64,000 bases of DNA from Tannockella sp964372125. Lineage in GTDB: Bacteria; Bacillota_I; Bacilli_A; Erysipelotrichales; Coprobacillaceae. Below the pieces are notes generated by a model that was not told the DNA's origin, did no database searches, and worked only from the letters and a program-made list of their open reading frames with translations. Positions 27,778 to 36,967 of this stretch are shown piece by piece. The stretch is from contig CAYJPL010000006.1 of assembly GCA_964372125.1 (NCBI GenBank), positions 22,366-86,365 on the forward strand. Reading direction: 5' to 3'. Each line of letters starts with the position of its first letter. Positions within the stretch are counted from its first letter, which is position 1. The position numbers were made by a program, and so were the translations under genes.

Positions 27778-29433
27778 ATGAAAATAAGTTGGAAGGAAAG
27801 TGCAGTATGTTATCAAGTGTATCCTAGAAGTTTTAAGGATAGTAATCATGATGGAATTGGTGATATTCCTGGAATTATTGAAAAATTAGATTATTTGAAA
27901 GATTTAGGTATTGATGTTATTTGGGTATCACCATTTTACAAGTCACCGAATGCGGATAATGGCTATGACATTAGTGACTATCAAGATATAATGGATGAGT
28001 TTGGTACAATTGAAGATTGTAAGCAATTAATTAAAGAAGTTCATAAGCGAGGAATGAAGATTATTATTGACTTAGTTATAAACCATACCTCTGATGAACA
28101 TGCATGGTTTATTGAGTCAATAAGTAGTAAAGATAGTCCAAAAAGAGATTGGTATATATGGAAAAAAGGTGACAACGGTAAAGCTCCAAATAACTGGGAG
28201 AGTATTTTTGAAGGAAGCGCATGGCAGTATGATGAAGCAAGTGATGAATATTATTTACATATATTTGATAAAAAACAACCTGATTTAAATTGGGAAAACC
28301 AAGAAGTGAGAAATGCATTATATGATATGGTGAATTGGTGGTTAGACCAAGATATTGATGGATTCCGTGTAGATGCAATATCTCATATTAAAAAGGATAT
28401 TACATTTGAAGATATGAAGAATCCAGATAACTTAGAATATGTTCCGTGTTTTGATAAAATGATGAATTATCCAGGTATTGATGAAATGCTACAAGATTTA
28501 AAGAAAAATACATTCTCTAAGCATAACATTATGACAGTTGGAGAAGCAAATGGGGTAGAACCAATGGATGCTCATTTATGGTCAAGCAAAGAAAATGGTC
28601 ATTTTGATATGATTTTCCAATTTCAACATCTAAAGCTGTGGAATGAAGAAACAAGTGAATTAGATTTAGTTGCTATGAAAAAAACATTAGATGCATGGCA
28701 ACAAGCATTAGATGGAATCGGGTGGAATGCATTATACATTGAGAATCATGATTTACCTAGAGTTATTTCAACATGGGGAAATGACAAAGAATATTGGAAA
28801 GAAAGTGCAAAAACACTTGCATTGATGTATTTCATGCAAAAAGGAACACCGTTTATTTATCAAGGACAAGAAATCGGAATGACAAATATTCATGTTAATG
28901 AAATTGAAGAATATAGGGAACAACCCACAGCAATTCGTTATTATAAAAATATTGAAAATGGAATGGATAAAAAAGATGCAATGGCTATTGCCTATGCAAC
29001 GACACGAGCAAATTCAAGAACACCAATGCAATGGGATGATGAACCATATGGTGGCTTTTCAACAGTGAGTCCTTGGATGAACACAAATGAAAATTACAAA
29101 GAAATAAATGTCGCGACACAGATTCGTGATAAGGATTCAATATATCATTTCTATAAAGAATTAATTTCTATAAGAAAAACATATACAAGCTTGATCCATG
29201 CAAAGTGTAATTTAATTCATCCAGAAGACAAAAACATTTATGCTTATACAAGAACAACTGATAAAGATACATATTTAGTCGTTTGTAACATGTCAAGTAT
29301 GGAGCAAAGTTTTGACTACGGAAAAAAACTTACAGGAAAATTTTTAATTACAACACATAGTGACATTATAGTGAATGATAATATAGTAACATTACGTCCA
29401 TACGAATCTTTTATGCTTAAGCAAGAAAGATAA
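27778..29433 (+). CDS. Alpha-glucosidase of the oligo-1,6-glucosidase family (GH13_31), predicted alpha-1,4-preferring
   Basis: A 551-residue intracellular GH13: CYQVYPRSFKDSNHDGIGDIPGI at the N-terminus, nucleophile Asp199 in GFRVDAISH, acid/base Glu256 in VGEANG, third carboxylate Asp325 in ENHDLPR. The residue right after the nucleophile is Ala; in this family Val there goes with alpha-1,6 and Ala, Gly or Thr with alpha-1,4 cleavage (established for Bacillus-type enzymes), so I expect maltooligosaccharide activity. AATAGGAG precedes the ATG; TATAAT is at 27744-27749 and a half-box AAAACG at 27735-27740. Divergent from an AraC regulator; terminator downstream. Confidence 0.92.
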   Translation: MKISWKESAVCYQVYPRSFKDSNHDGIGDIPGIIEKLDYLKDLGIDVIWVSPFYKSPNADNGYDISDYQDIMDEFGTIEDCKQLIKEVHKRGMKIIIDLVINHTSDEHAWFIESISSKDSPKRDWYIWKKGDNGKAPNNWESIFEGSAWQYDEASDEYYLHIFDKKQPDLNWENQEVRNALYDMVNWWLDQDIDGFRVDAISHIKKDITFEDMKNPDNLEYVPCFDKMMNYPGIDEMLQDLKKNTFSKHNIMTVGEANGVEPMDAHLWSSKENGHFDMIFQFQHLKLWNEETSELDLVAMKKTLDAWQQALDGIGWNALYIENHDLPRVISTWGNDKEYWKESAKTLALMYFMQKGTPFIYQGQEIGMTNIHVNEIEEYREQPTAIRYYKNIENGMDKKDAMAIAYATTRANSRTPMQWDDEPYGGFSTVSPWMNTNENYKEINVATQIRDKDSIYHFYKELISIRKTYTSLIHAKCNLIHPEDKNIYAYTRTTDKDTYLVVCNMSSMEQSFDYGKKLTGKFLITTHSDIIVNDNIVTLRPYESFMLKQER

Positions 29434-29448
29434 ACTATAGAATAGAAA

Positions 29449-29523
29449 TAGGCATATATAACTCCTTTCGTTTTTGATTAAGCACTTAAATTGAAAAACG
29501 AGTTATAAACTATGTCTTTTTTT
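29449..29523 (+). terminator. Long imperfect terminator hairpin after the alpha-glucosidase gene
   Basis: ATAACTC and CGTTTTT on the left pair with AAAAACG and GAGTTAT on the right, with a small bulge, extended by GGCAT/ATGTC, then seven T. Confidence 0.7.
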
Positions 29524-29619
29524 ATTGTAAAGAAAAACAGGAAGACTTATTTGTCTCCCAGTAAAAGTATAGAGCTAGAGTTGTTTTCGAAGGAAACAAA
29601 TCTTTTTAGATTATTTTAT

Positions 29620-29656
29620 GAAAACGTTTGCAAAAAACGTTTTCATAAGTTATAAT
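29620..29656 (+). promoter_or_regulatory. malE promoter with two tightly packed operator boxes
   Basis: TTGCAA (29628-29633), 17-nt spacer, TATAAT (29651-29656): the best promoter in the window. GAAAACGTTTGC (29620-29631) and AAAAACGTTTTC (29633-29644) flank and overlap the -35, centres 13 bp apart. TGAAAACGTTTGCA is one base from a CcpA cre. Dual control by a MalR-like repressor and CcpA would fit. Confidence 0.75.
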
Positions 29657-29724
29657 GAAATAGTCGGTGGAGGGAATAAGTTTACCACCAATACAAGTGA
29701 ACGCATACAGAGGAGGAAATTTAA

Positions 29725-30900
29725 ATGAAAAAAGTTGTAGCGTCAATAGCAGCACTAACATTAGTGTTAACAGGGTGTTCATCTGGAGGAGAAGAAGCAG
29801 ATGGAAAAACAGTATTACAAGTACAAGCTGAAGAAAACCAAATGGCATTCTATGAAGCAGTAGAAAAAGAATTCGAAGCTGAGCATGAAGACATCGATGT
29901 TCAATTTGTTGAAGCAGGAATGTTTGACATCGTTGATTCACTTGCAACAAAAAAAGGAAATACGACAGATGTATTCATGGTTCCAAATGATAGAATTGGT
30001 GATTTATCACAACAAAAATTAATTGCACCAATCACAGCTGATATTTCGAAATATACAGAAACAGCACAAACAGCATCAAACTTCGATGGTGAAAATTATA
30101 TGGTGCCAATGAGTACAGATACAACATTATTATTTTATAATAAAACAGTTACTACAGAAGAGCCAGCAACATTATCTGAATTAAGTGCAGAAGAGTTTGC
30201 AGCAAAATGGACTGACTTCTATGTGACAGCTGGAATGTTCTATTCAAATGGTGGATACATTTTTGGTGATAATAATACTGATACTAGCGATATAGGATTA
30301 GCAAATGAAGGTTCAGTAAAAGCTGGAGAAGCAATTCAAGCATTATATGCATCTGGTGATCCAACTTGGGTTGCATTAAAAGAAGAAACTTCAGGATATG
30401 AAGTAATGGTACAAGATTTTGTTGATGGAAACAAATCATATATTATTGATGGACCATGGAAAGTAGCTGACTTTGAAAAAGCAGGTTTAGCAGCTGAAGA
30501 TTTAGGATATATGGCTATCCCTTCATGGGATGGAACTGCTGACTATAAACCATTAGCAGGAACAAAAGGATTGGCAGTAAATGCTTATAGTTCAGAATTA
30601 GAAGAAGCACAATTATTTGTATCATTTGTTGCCACAAAAGATTGGGGAACAAAATGGCATGAAACTACTAAAGAAGTAAATCCACATACTGAAGTAGTGT
30701 ATGAAGAAGGAACACTTGCAGCGGTAGTATTAGAAGCAACTGCTAGTGCAACATCTATGCCAAACGATCCAGCAATTGGAAAAGTTTGGGAGCCAATGGC
30801 TGATGCTTTAAAACAAGGAGCAAATGGAGCAGATGTAGCAGAATCTTTAGAAGCGGCAAAAGTGGTTATTGATCAAGAAATACAAGCAATGGGTGAATAA
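29725..30900 (+). CDS. malE: Maltodextrin ABC transporter, substrate-binding lipoprotein
   Basis: 391 residues. The lipoprotein signal MKKVVASIAALTLVLTGC gives lipidated Cys18, so it is tethered to the outer face of the membrane. The mature protein is an extracellular solute-binding protein of the MalE type (FYEAVEKEFEAEHEDIDVQF, the KSYIIDGPWKVADF segment, GTKGLAVNAYS). AGGAGGAAATTTAA before the ATG. The malF, malG and malK genes follow, separated by a hairpin at 30914-30956 that could cut expression of the permease relative to the binding protein. Maltodextrin specificity is inferred from neighbours. Confidence 0.93.
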   Translation: MKKVVASIAALTLVLTGCSSGGEEADGKTVLQVQAEENQMAFYEAVEKEFEAEHEDIDVQFVEAGMFDIVDSLATKKGNTTDVFMVPNDRIGDLSQQKLIAPITADISKYTETAQTASNFDGENYMVPMSTDTTLLFYNKTVTTEEPATLSELSAEEFAAKWTDFYVTAGMFYSNGGYIFGDNNTDTSDIGLANEGSVKAGEAIQALYASGDPTWVALKEETSGYEVMVQDFVDGNKSYIIDGPWKVADFEKAGLAAEDLGYMAIPSWDGTADYKPLAGTKGLAVNAYSSELEEAQLFVSFVATKDWGTKWHETTKEVNPHTEVVYEEGTLAAVVLEATASATSMPNDPAIGKVWEPMADALKQGANGADVAESLEAAKVVIDQEIQAMGE

Positions 30901-30913
30901 CTAGATTATAAAT

Positions 30914-30956
30914 AGGTACATTAGTCACTAAAAAGCTAGTGTACCTTGCTTTTTTT
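30914..30956 (+). terminator. Partial terminator between malE and malF
   Basis: AGGTACATTAG pairs with CTAGTGTACCT, then TTGC and seven T. No separate malF promoter is evident in the 16 nt left, so read-through is probably needed, a common way to make more binding protein than permease. Confidence 0.75.
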
Positions 30957-30972
30957 GAAAGGAGAAGTAGGA

Positions 30973-32280
30973 ATGAGTAGCAAAATGATATTTTGGATGT
31001 CCTTTTTAGTACCAGGGAGTGGGCATCTTGTTTTAAAACGTTATAAAGCAGCACTTTTTGGGTTTATATATACAATAATTGCATGGCTAAGTACGATCTT
31101 ATATTTGATTCCTAATGTATTAAAAACATTTGTGACTCAAACAGGTGGAGAATATGCTGGAACTACAACATTAGGATATGAACCATTTCAGGATGATTCG
31201 TTTTTAATTTTAGTTTGGTTTGTGTTCACAATAGCCATTTTAGTAGTTTATATTCTTACAAACTATGCATTTGCACGTAATGCAAGAAGTACAAAACAAA
31301 CAATAGATAATGGTGAGGTTGTTTTATCTCTAAAAGAAAAAGCAAAAGTATTAGCACCGGAAATCGTGCCACAAGCGATTGTTGGTCCGATGTTCATACT
31401 TATGTTTTTATTCTTATTTGTACCAGCGATTGTATCGATATTAATTGCATTCACAAATTATAAAACCCCAGTTTTACCACCAGCATTTTTGCTTGAGTGG
31501 GAAGGGTTAAATAACTTTATGGACCTATTTAGTGATCCACGTCTATCAGCTGTGTTTACTGATACGATTTCATGGACATTAATTTGGACATTTAGTGCAA
31601 CATTACTAGTATTATTTTTAGGAACATTCCTTGCTGTGTTATGTAACAACAAAAACATCAAAGGAAAAAAATTCTTTAGAAGTGTATATCTATTACCGTG
31701 GGCAGTTCCAGCCTTCTTAACAATATTAGTGTTTCAAATTTTCTTCTCTCGTGTAGGAACAATGAATACAATTGTAATTCCGTTCTTTACAGGAGCAGCG
31801 TATGACATAAATACAGCGATACCGTTCCTAGTTAATCCAGATATCGCAAAAGTTGTGATTATCTTGATCCAAGGATGGCTAGGATTCCCATATATTTATG
31901 TATTAGTAACAGGGATATTACAAACAATACCTGCAGATTTATATGAAGCTGCAAATATGGATGGGGGAAATCCATGGTCGAATTTCTGGGATATTACATT
32001 CCCAATCATTATGGCTAGTGCTGCCCCAACTATGATTACTCAGTTTACATTTAACTTTAACAATGTTGTCATCATCTACTTACTGACGGGATCAGTTGTA
32101 AAAGACGTTGGGGCAACATACGGACCACTTGAAACAATAGCTTCGATGGGTTACCAATTAATGCTCGATGCAGAATTTTCAACAGCAGCCGTATTTACAT
32201 TGATTACATCAGTTATCGTATCATCAGTAGTGTTATGGTCGTGGATAAAAACAGGTGCATTTAAAAAGGAGGAAGTATAG
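30973..32280 (+). CDS. malF: Maltodextrin ABC transporter permease MalF
   Basis: Start at ATG 30973, spaced from AAAGGAG at 30958-30964; the frame opens 9 codons earlier without a site. The 435-residue membrane protein has extra N-terminal helices (GSGHLVLKRYKAALFGFIYTII) and a cytosolic loop before a canonical MalF permease core: IVGPMFILMFLFLFVPAIVSI, FFRSVYLLPWAVPAFL, and the EAA loop ADLYEAANMDGGNPWSNFWDITFP that contacts the ATPase. It ends 1 nt before malG. Imports maltodextrins with MalG and MalK. Confidence 0.94.
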   Translation: MSSKMIFWMSFLVPGSGHLVLKRYKAALFGFIYTIIAWLSTILYLIPNVLKTFVTQTGGEYAGTTTLGYEPFQDDSFLILVWFVFTIAILVVYILTNYAFARNARSTKQTIDNGEVVLSLKEKAKVLAPEIVPQAIVGPMFILMFLFLFVPAIVSILIAFTNYKTPVLPPAFLLEWEGLNNFMDLFSDPRLSAVFTDTISWTLIWTFSATLLVLFLGTFLAVLCNNKNIKGKKFFRSVYLLPWAVPAFLTILVFQIFFSRVGTMNTIVIPFFTGAAYDINTAIPFLVNPDIAKVVIILIQGWLGFPYIYVLVTGILQTIPADLYEAANMDGGNPWSNFWDITFPIIMASAAPTMITQFTFNFNNVVIIYLLTGSVVKDVGATYGPLETIASMGYQLMLDAEFSTAAVFTLITSVIVSSVVLWSWIKTGAFKKEEV

Positions 32281-32281
32281 T

Positions 32282-33151
32282 ATGACTAAAGGAAAATTAC
32301 GTAAAAAATTAACGTTATTAGCAATTTATGCGGTGTTAATTACAATGGCAATTTTAATTTTATTTCCACTTTTTGTAACTTTAATGAGTGCATTTAATAC
32401 TTCAAATTCACTTTATTCTACATCATTAATTCCTGAAACGTTTAGCTTTATTGATAACTTCACTCGTTTATTTACAGAGACAGATTATATTCGTTGGTAT
32501 ATGAACACGTTTGGAATTTCTGTTGCTGCAATGATTCTTGCAACTGCAATTATCACAGTTATGGGATTTGTATATTCTAGATATCGTTTTAAAGGAAGAA
32601 AGATATCATTAACATTATTATTAGTTATTCAAATTATTCCAAGTGGAAGTACTTTAATTGCATTATATGCTATTGCACAATCATTAGGAATCTATTCATC
32701 ACAAAATGCAACGATGTATACATACATGTTTTTAACATTAATATATGCAGTAGGTGCAATACCAATGAATACTTTACTAATGAAAGGATACTATGATTCA
32801 ATACCTAGGGAACTAGATGAATCTGCAAAAATTGATGGAGCAACACACTTTCAAGTATTTAAGCAAATATTAATTCCATTGGTAAAACCAATGATCGCTG
32901 TAACTGCATTATTTACATTCTTAGCACCAATTGGAGATGTTGTGATGCCAAACTTTTTAGTAGCGAGTGCGAGTGCAGCTGATAAAACATTAGCGCTTGG
33001 ATTAAACGGATTGATTTCAGACCCGACAAATTCGTCATATAACTTATTTGCAGCAGGGTCAATTTTAATCGCCATACCAGCAATCTTACTTTTTTATAAA
33101 TTCCAAAAGTATATTGTTGGTGGATTAACAGATGGAGGAGTAAAAGGATAA
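32282..33151 (+). CDS. malG: Maltodextrin ABC transporter permease MalG
   Basis: Start at ATG 32282, with GGAGGA inside the end of malF. The 289-residue protein has six helices and the MalG EAA loop SIPRELDESAKIDGATHFQVFKQILIPL. It opens MTKGKLRKKLTLLAIYAVLITMAILILFPLFVTLMSAFN. It pairs with MalF in the membrane. malK starts 1 nt after its stop, so the three genes are translationally coupled. Confidence 0.95.
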   Translation: MTKGKLRKKLTLLAIYAVLITMAILILFPLFVTLMSAFNTSNSLYSTSLIPETFSFIDNFTRLFTETDYIRWYMNTFGISVAAMILATAIITVMGFVYSRYRFKGRKISLTLLLVIQIIPSGSTLIALYAIAQSLGIYSSQNATMYTYMFLTLIYAVGAIPMNTLLMKGYYDSIPRELDESAKIDGATHFQVFKQILIPLVKPMIAVTALFTFLAPIGDVVMPNFLVASASAADKTLALGLNGLISDPTNSSYNLFAAGSILIAIPAILLFYKFQKYIVGGLTDGGVKG

Positions 33152-33152
33152 T

Positions 33153-34283
33153 ATGAAAAAAATAGTACTGAAAAATGTAAGAAAAATATACCCAGGGAAT
33201 CCTGAGTATTCTGTAAAAGAATTCAACTTAGAGATAGAAGAGGGAGAATTCATTGTATTTGTAGGTCCTTCTGGATGTGGTAAATCAACTACATTGCGTA
33301 TGATTGCTGGACTAGAAGATATTAGTGAAGGGGAATTATGGATTGATGGAGAACTTGCAAATGATATGAGTTCAAAAGAACGTGATATCGCAATGGTATT
33401 CCAAAGTTATGCATTATACCCACATATGAAAGTTTCAGAAAATATTGGATATGGTCTGAAATTACGTAAATACCCAAAAAACGAAATCAAAGAAGCAGTA
33501 GAAAATGTTTCTAATGACCTTGCATTATCTGATTACTTGGACCGTCTTCCAAAAAATCTTTCAGGTGGACAAAGACAGCGTGTTGCTTTAGGTCGTGCAA
33601 TGATTCGTAAACCTAAATTATTCTTAATGGATGAACCTTTAAGTAACTTGGATGCAAAATTACGTACTTCTACACGTACTGAAATTGCAAGATTACATCG
33701 TGAAAAAGGTGTTGTTACTATTTATGTAACACATGATCAAGTAGAAGCGATGACAATGGCAGATCGTATTGTCGTTATGTCTATGGGAGAAATTCAACAA
33801 ATAGGATCTCCTAGAGAACTATATACAAATCCAATCAATAAGTTTGTAGCTACATTTATTGGTCAACCACCAATGAATATGATCAATGGAACTTACAAAG
33901 ATGGTAAATTCACTTGTTCAGGATTTAGTATTGATGTAAGTGAAGCAGATAAGAAAATATTAGATACACAAGGATACAGTGGAAAAGAAATTACACTAGG
34001 TGTACGTTCACATGCAATAAATGATGGTAACCTGTATAAAGAAACATATCCAAGAGCAACAATTACGGTTACACCAATTAATGTTGAATATTTAGGGGAT
34101 AGTATTAGCGTTTTCTTTGAACCTGAACCAGGAAACTATTTTGTATCTTCTATCTCTGCTCGTAATGATGTAGAGGTTGATAAACCTTATGAATTAGTCA
34201 TCGAAAACACAAAATTACACTTCTTTGACGTAGATACAGAAAAATCAATTAAGCATGAATACAACTCAAAAGAGACTGCGTAA
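33153..34283 (+). CDS. malK: Sugar ABC transporter ATPase (MalK/MsmK/UgpC type)
   Basis: 376 residues. ABC domain: Walker A GPSGCGKST, Q-loop MVFQSYALYPHM, signature NLSGGQRQRVALGRA, Walker B LFLMDEPLSNLDAKLR, switch His in YVTHDQVEAM. The C-terminal TOBE/OB domain (~240-370) is the regulatory part of MalK-type ATPases; such subunits are often shared by several sugar importers. Cytosolic, bound to MalFG. The next gene starts inside its last 29 nt. Confidence 0.95.
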   Translation: MKKIVLKNVRKIYPGNPEYSVKEFNLEIEEGEFIVFVGPSGCGKSTTLRMIAGLEDISEGELWIDGELANDMSSKERDIAMVFQSYALYPHMKVSENIGYGLKLRKYPKNEIKEAVENVSNDLALSDYLDRLPKNLSGGQRQRVALGRAMIRKPKLFLMDEPLSNLDAKLRTSTRTEIARLHREKGVVTIYVTHDQVEAMTMADRIVVMSMGEIQQIGSPRELYTNPINKFVATFIGQPPMNMINGTYKDGKFTCSGFSIDVSEADKKILDTQGYSGKEITLGVRSHAINDGNLYKETYPRATITVTPINVEYLGDSISVFFEPEPGNYFVSSISARNDVEVDKPYELVIENTKLHFFDVDTEKSIKHEYNSKETA

Positions 34284-34875
34284 TACTGTATTAGTAATAG
34301 GAACCCTAATTATTGGGTTCTTTGCGATACAAGCAATATTATCATATACAAAAACAGTTCCACCATTCGAGTATGTAAACTATCAAACACAGTTAGAGGT
34401 ATATAAAGATAGTGATAAAAACTTTGAAGAAAATAGTAAAAAAGTCAAGGAATATGTGGATGAGATTGAAGTAACAACAACAATTAACGAGGAAAATACA
34501 TCAATTTATGATATTTTACCAGAAAAAACAAGTGAAACATCATTTGTTAGCAGTAATGATGATCAAGTTCGTGATATGGCTAAAGCTGCAGTAGAAGTAG
34601 CACAAGATTTTTATGGAATCGATGATGTGAAATTTGTCACTTCAGTATATGCAGTAGAGGAAAGACTTGCAGTATATACTGAAACACCAAGATCGTATCT
34701 TTTCTTTGCACTAACGCCTGATGAATCAAAAATGGTTGGAATTGTTGTTACTCCAACACCGTCAGGTTATGATATCGAAACACTGTGGACAGTTGAACAA
34801 GCTAGTGATACATCGTATGTTGAAACAGAAACAAATCGTTTATTGTTTATCTTTTCAAATCAAGTGTTTGAATAA
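34255..34875 (+). CDS. Membrane-anchored extracytoplasmic protein of unknown function in the mal operon
   Basis: 206 residues. An N-terminal signal-anchor helix (NTVLVIGTLIIGFFAIQAIL) follows a basic MNTTQKRLR, so the rest should face outside. The body is acidic, with a Thr/Glu-rich spacer and a compact C-terminal domain (AAVEVAQDFYGIDDVKFVTSVYAVEERLAVYTE...). I do not recognise the family. It overlaps malK by 29 nt, has no clear ribosome site and is closed by a strong terminator, so it is probably coupled to and made with the importer. It may assist the transporter or the binding protein; that is inference from position only. Confidence 0.7.
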   Translation: MNTTQKRLRNTVLVIGTLIIGFFAIQAILSYTKTVPPFEYVNYQTQLEVYKDSDKNFEENSKKVKEYVDEIEVTTTINEENTSIYDILPEKTSETSFVSSNDDQVRDMAKAAVEVAQDFYGIDDVKFVTSVYAVEERLAVYTETPRSYLFFALTPDESKMVGIVVTPTPSGYDIETLWTVEQASDTSYVETETNRLLFIFSNQVFE

Positions 34876-34898
34876 AGCTAGCTAGTCTAGCTTTTTTT
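34874..34898 (+). terminator. Terminator of the malEFGK operon
   Basis: AAAGCTAG-CTAGT-CTAGCTTTTTTT, perfect stem plus T tract; the left arm begins at the stop codon. Confidence 0.9.
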
Positions 34899-35020
34899 CT
34901 ATGTCTAGTAATGTGTTTGGAGAAAAAAGATAATATTGTATTATTTCAAGATAGTAAAGTAGTAGTTTGATTTTTAAAATAATAATATAATACAATTATA
35001 AGATGTTATAGGAGGGCAGT

Positions 35021-36967
35021 ATGAAATATTGTTATGGAAGTCATGATTTACAAAATAAGGAACGTGGAGAACAACAGTGTTATTTACTTACGAATGGACT
35101 TGGTGGGTATTCTTCATTAACACTAATAAATTCATTAACTAGAAATGATCATGCATTATTTATGGGGGCAGTAAAAGCTCCAGATTTACGTTATCATTTA
35201 GTAAGTCGTTTGGAAGAAGAGTTAATCATTGGTAGTAAACAATACACATTATCGTCTCAAAGTTATGTACAAAGAACAAAAGATAAAAATGGGGAAGTAT
35301 ATTTAGTGGATGTTACAAAAGAGTATATTATTACATTCACGTATCTTATCGAAGGCGTTGAAGTAAAAAAAGAAATTGTTGTTGTCCATAATGAAAATAC
35401 AGTAGGGGTTCGATACACAATTAACAATCCATTACAAAAAGAAGTTACTTTTACAATAACACCATGTTATCAGTTTGTTGAAAGAGGGCAACTACTAAAT
35501 GTCAATCAACCATTTGACATTTGTGAAAAAAAAGTATCTTCAAATGGTATAACAATGTCAATTCATACAAATAATGATAGATATACAAGTGTTGATAAAC
35601 CACAGTATAATAATGATCTATATTATGAATACGATGCACGTGATGGTCGTTTTGCATATGGATGTGTAGTTAGCCAAGGAACGTATTATTATGAAGTACC
35701 AAAAACAAAAGAAATTGATCTAGTATTCACATTGAATGGTAATACCGATAGTGTTGAATTCATGATAAAAAAAGAAATAGAACGACAAAACAAGTTATTT
35801 GAGATTAGTCAGGCAAAAACAAATTTTACAAAATCATTAGTACAAGCAAGTGATCAATTTGTAGTCAAACGTGAATCTATTGATGGTCTAACCCTTATGG
35901 CAGGATATCCATTTTTCTTGGATTGGGGACGTGATACAATGTACGCTATTGAAGGGTGTTGTATTTATGTGAACCGTTTTGATGAAACAAAGAATATTTT
36001 ACGTACCTTTGCAAGTCATCTAAAGAATGGTGTAATGCCAAATTTGTTTCCAGAAGGAGATAATCCACCTTTATATAATACAGTAGATGCATCATTATTA
36101 TTCATTCAAGCAACATATTTGTATTATGAACGAACAAATGATATTGAATTTATTAATGAAATTTATTCAGCAGTAGAAGAAATTATCCATTTTTATAAAA
36201 ATGGAACAGATTTTGATATCAAAATGGATACTGATGGACTTATTAGTGCAGGAAGTGGATTAATGCAACTTACGTGGATGGATATTCGTTATGAAGATAT
36301 TTTGCCAACACCACGACATGGAAAGCCAGTTGAAGTAAATGCATATTGGTATAGTGCTCTACAATCAATCGTAGAATTCTCTAAAATATTACAAAAAGAT
36401 GCTACAGAATACCAAGAGCTTGCAAAGTTAGTAAAAAAATCTTTCAGTGAACAATTTTGGAATGATGAATCACAGTGTTTAAAAGATGTGATTTCTGGAG
36501 AACTATGTGATAATCAAATACGTTGTAATCAAATATGGGCAGTGTCCGTACCATTTAGTCCGTTAGATGATAAGAAAGCAAAACTTGTAGTAGAACGAGT
36601 TTATGAAAAACTATATACTCCTCAAGGGCTTCGTTCTTTATGTGTAGATGACGAACAATTTGTTCCAGAGTATAGTGGATCATTAAAAAAACGTGACTTA
36701 TCATACCACCAAGGAACTGTTTGGACATTCCCATTAGGATCATATTTTAAGGCGTATTTAAAAGTAAATAAATACTCTAGCGAAGCTGTTGCAATCGTGA
36801 AAAAACAATTAGGATACATAGAAGTATCGATGCGTGAAGGTTGCGTAGGACAACTAGCAGAAATATATGATGGCTTGTATCCAGCCTACTCAAGAGGATG
36901 TTTTGGTCAGGGATGGAGTATTGGAGAAATTCTTAAAATTGCATTGGAGGTAGAAAAGTATGCATAA
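35021..36967 (+). CDS. Glycogen debranching enzyme (amylo-alpha-1,6-glucosidase, GH133-type)
   Basis: 648 residues with the two-part layout of bacterial and archaeal debranching enzymes: an N-terminal beta domain (YLLTNGLGGYSSLTLINSLTRNDHALFMGA, GDE_N) and an alpha/alpha-barrel C-terminal domain (AGYPFFLDWGRDTMYAIEG, NLFPEGDNPPLYNTVDASL, LTWMD). It hydrolyses single alpha-1,6-linked glucose stubs. Cytosolic. GGAGGGCAGT precedes the ATG and TATAAT lies at 34986-34991. It starts an operon running to ~43491; the pullulanase gene overlaps its end by 8 nt. Confidence 0.9.
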   Translation: MKYCYGSHDLQNKERGEQQCYLLTNGLGGYSSLTLINSLTRNDHALFMGAVKAPDLRYHLVSRLEEELIIGSKQYTLSSQSYVQRTKDKNGEVYLVDVTKEYIITFTYLIEGVEVKKEIVVVHNENTVGVRYTINNPLQKEVTFTITPCYQFVERGQLLNVNQPFDICEKKVSSNGITMSIHTNNDRYTSVDKPQYNNDLYYEYDARDGRFAYGCVVSQGTYYYEVPKTKEIDLVFTLNGNTDSVEFMIKKEIERQNKLFEISQAKTNFTKSLVQASDQFVVKRESIDGLTLMAGYPFFLDWGRDTMYAIEGCCIYVNRFDETKNILRTFASHLKNGVMPNLFPEGDNPPLYNTVDASLLFIQATYLYYERTNDIEFINEIYSAVEEIIHFYKNGTDFDIKMDTDGLISAGSGLMQLTWMDIRYEDILPTPRHGKPVEVNAYWYSALQSIVEFSKILQKDATEYQELAKLVKKSFSEQFWNDESQCLKDVISGELCDNQIRCNQIWAVSVPFSPLDDKKAKLVVERVYEKLYTPQGLRSLCVDDEQFVPEYSGSLKKRDLSYHQGTVWTFPLGSYFKAYLKVNKYSSEAVAIVKKQLGYIEVSMREGCVGQLAEIYDGLYPAYSRGCFGQGWSIGEILKIALEVEKYA

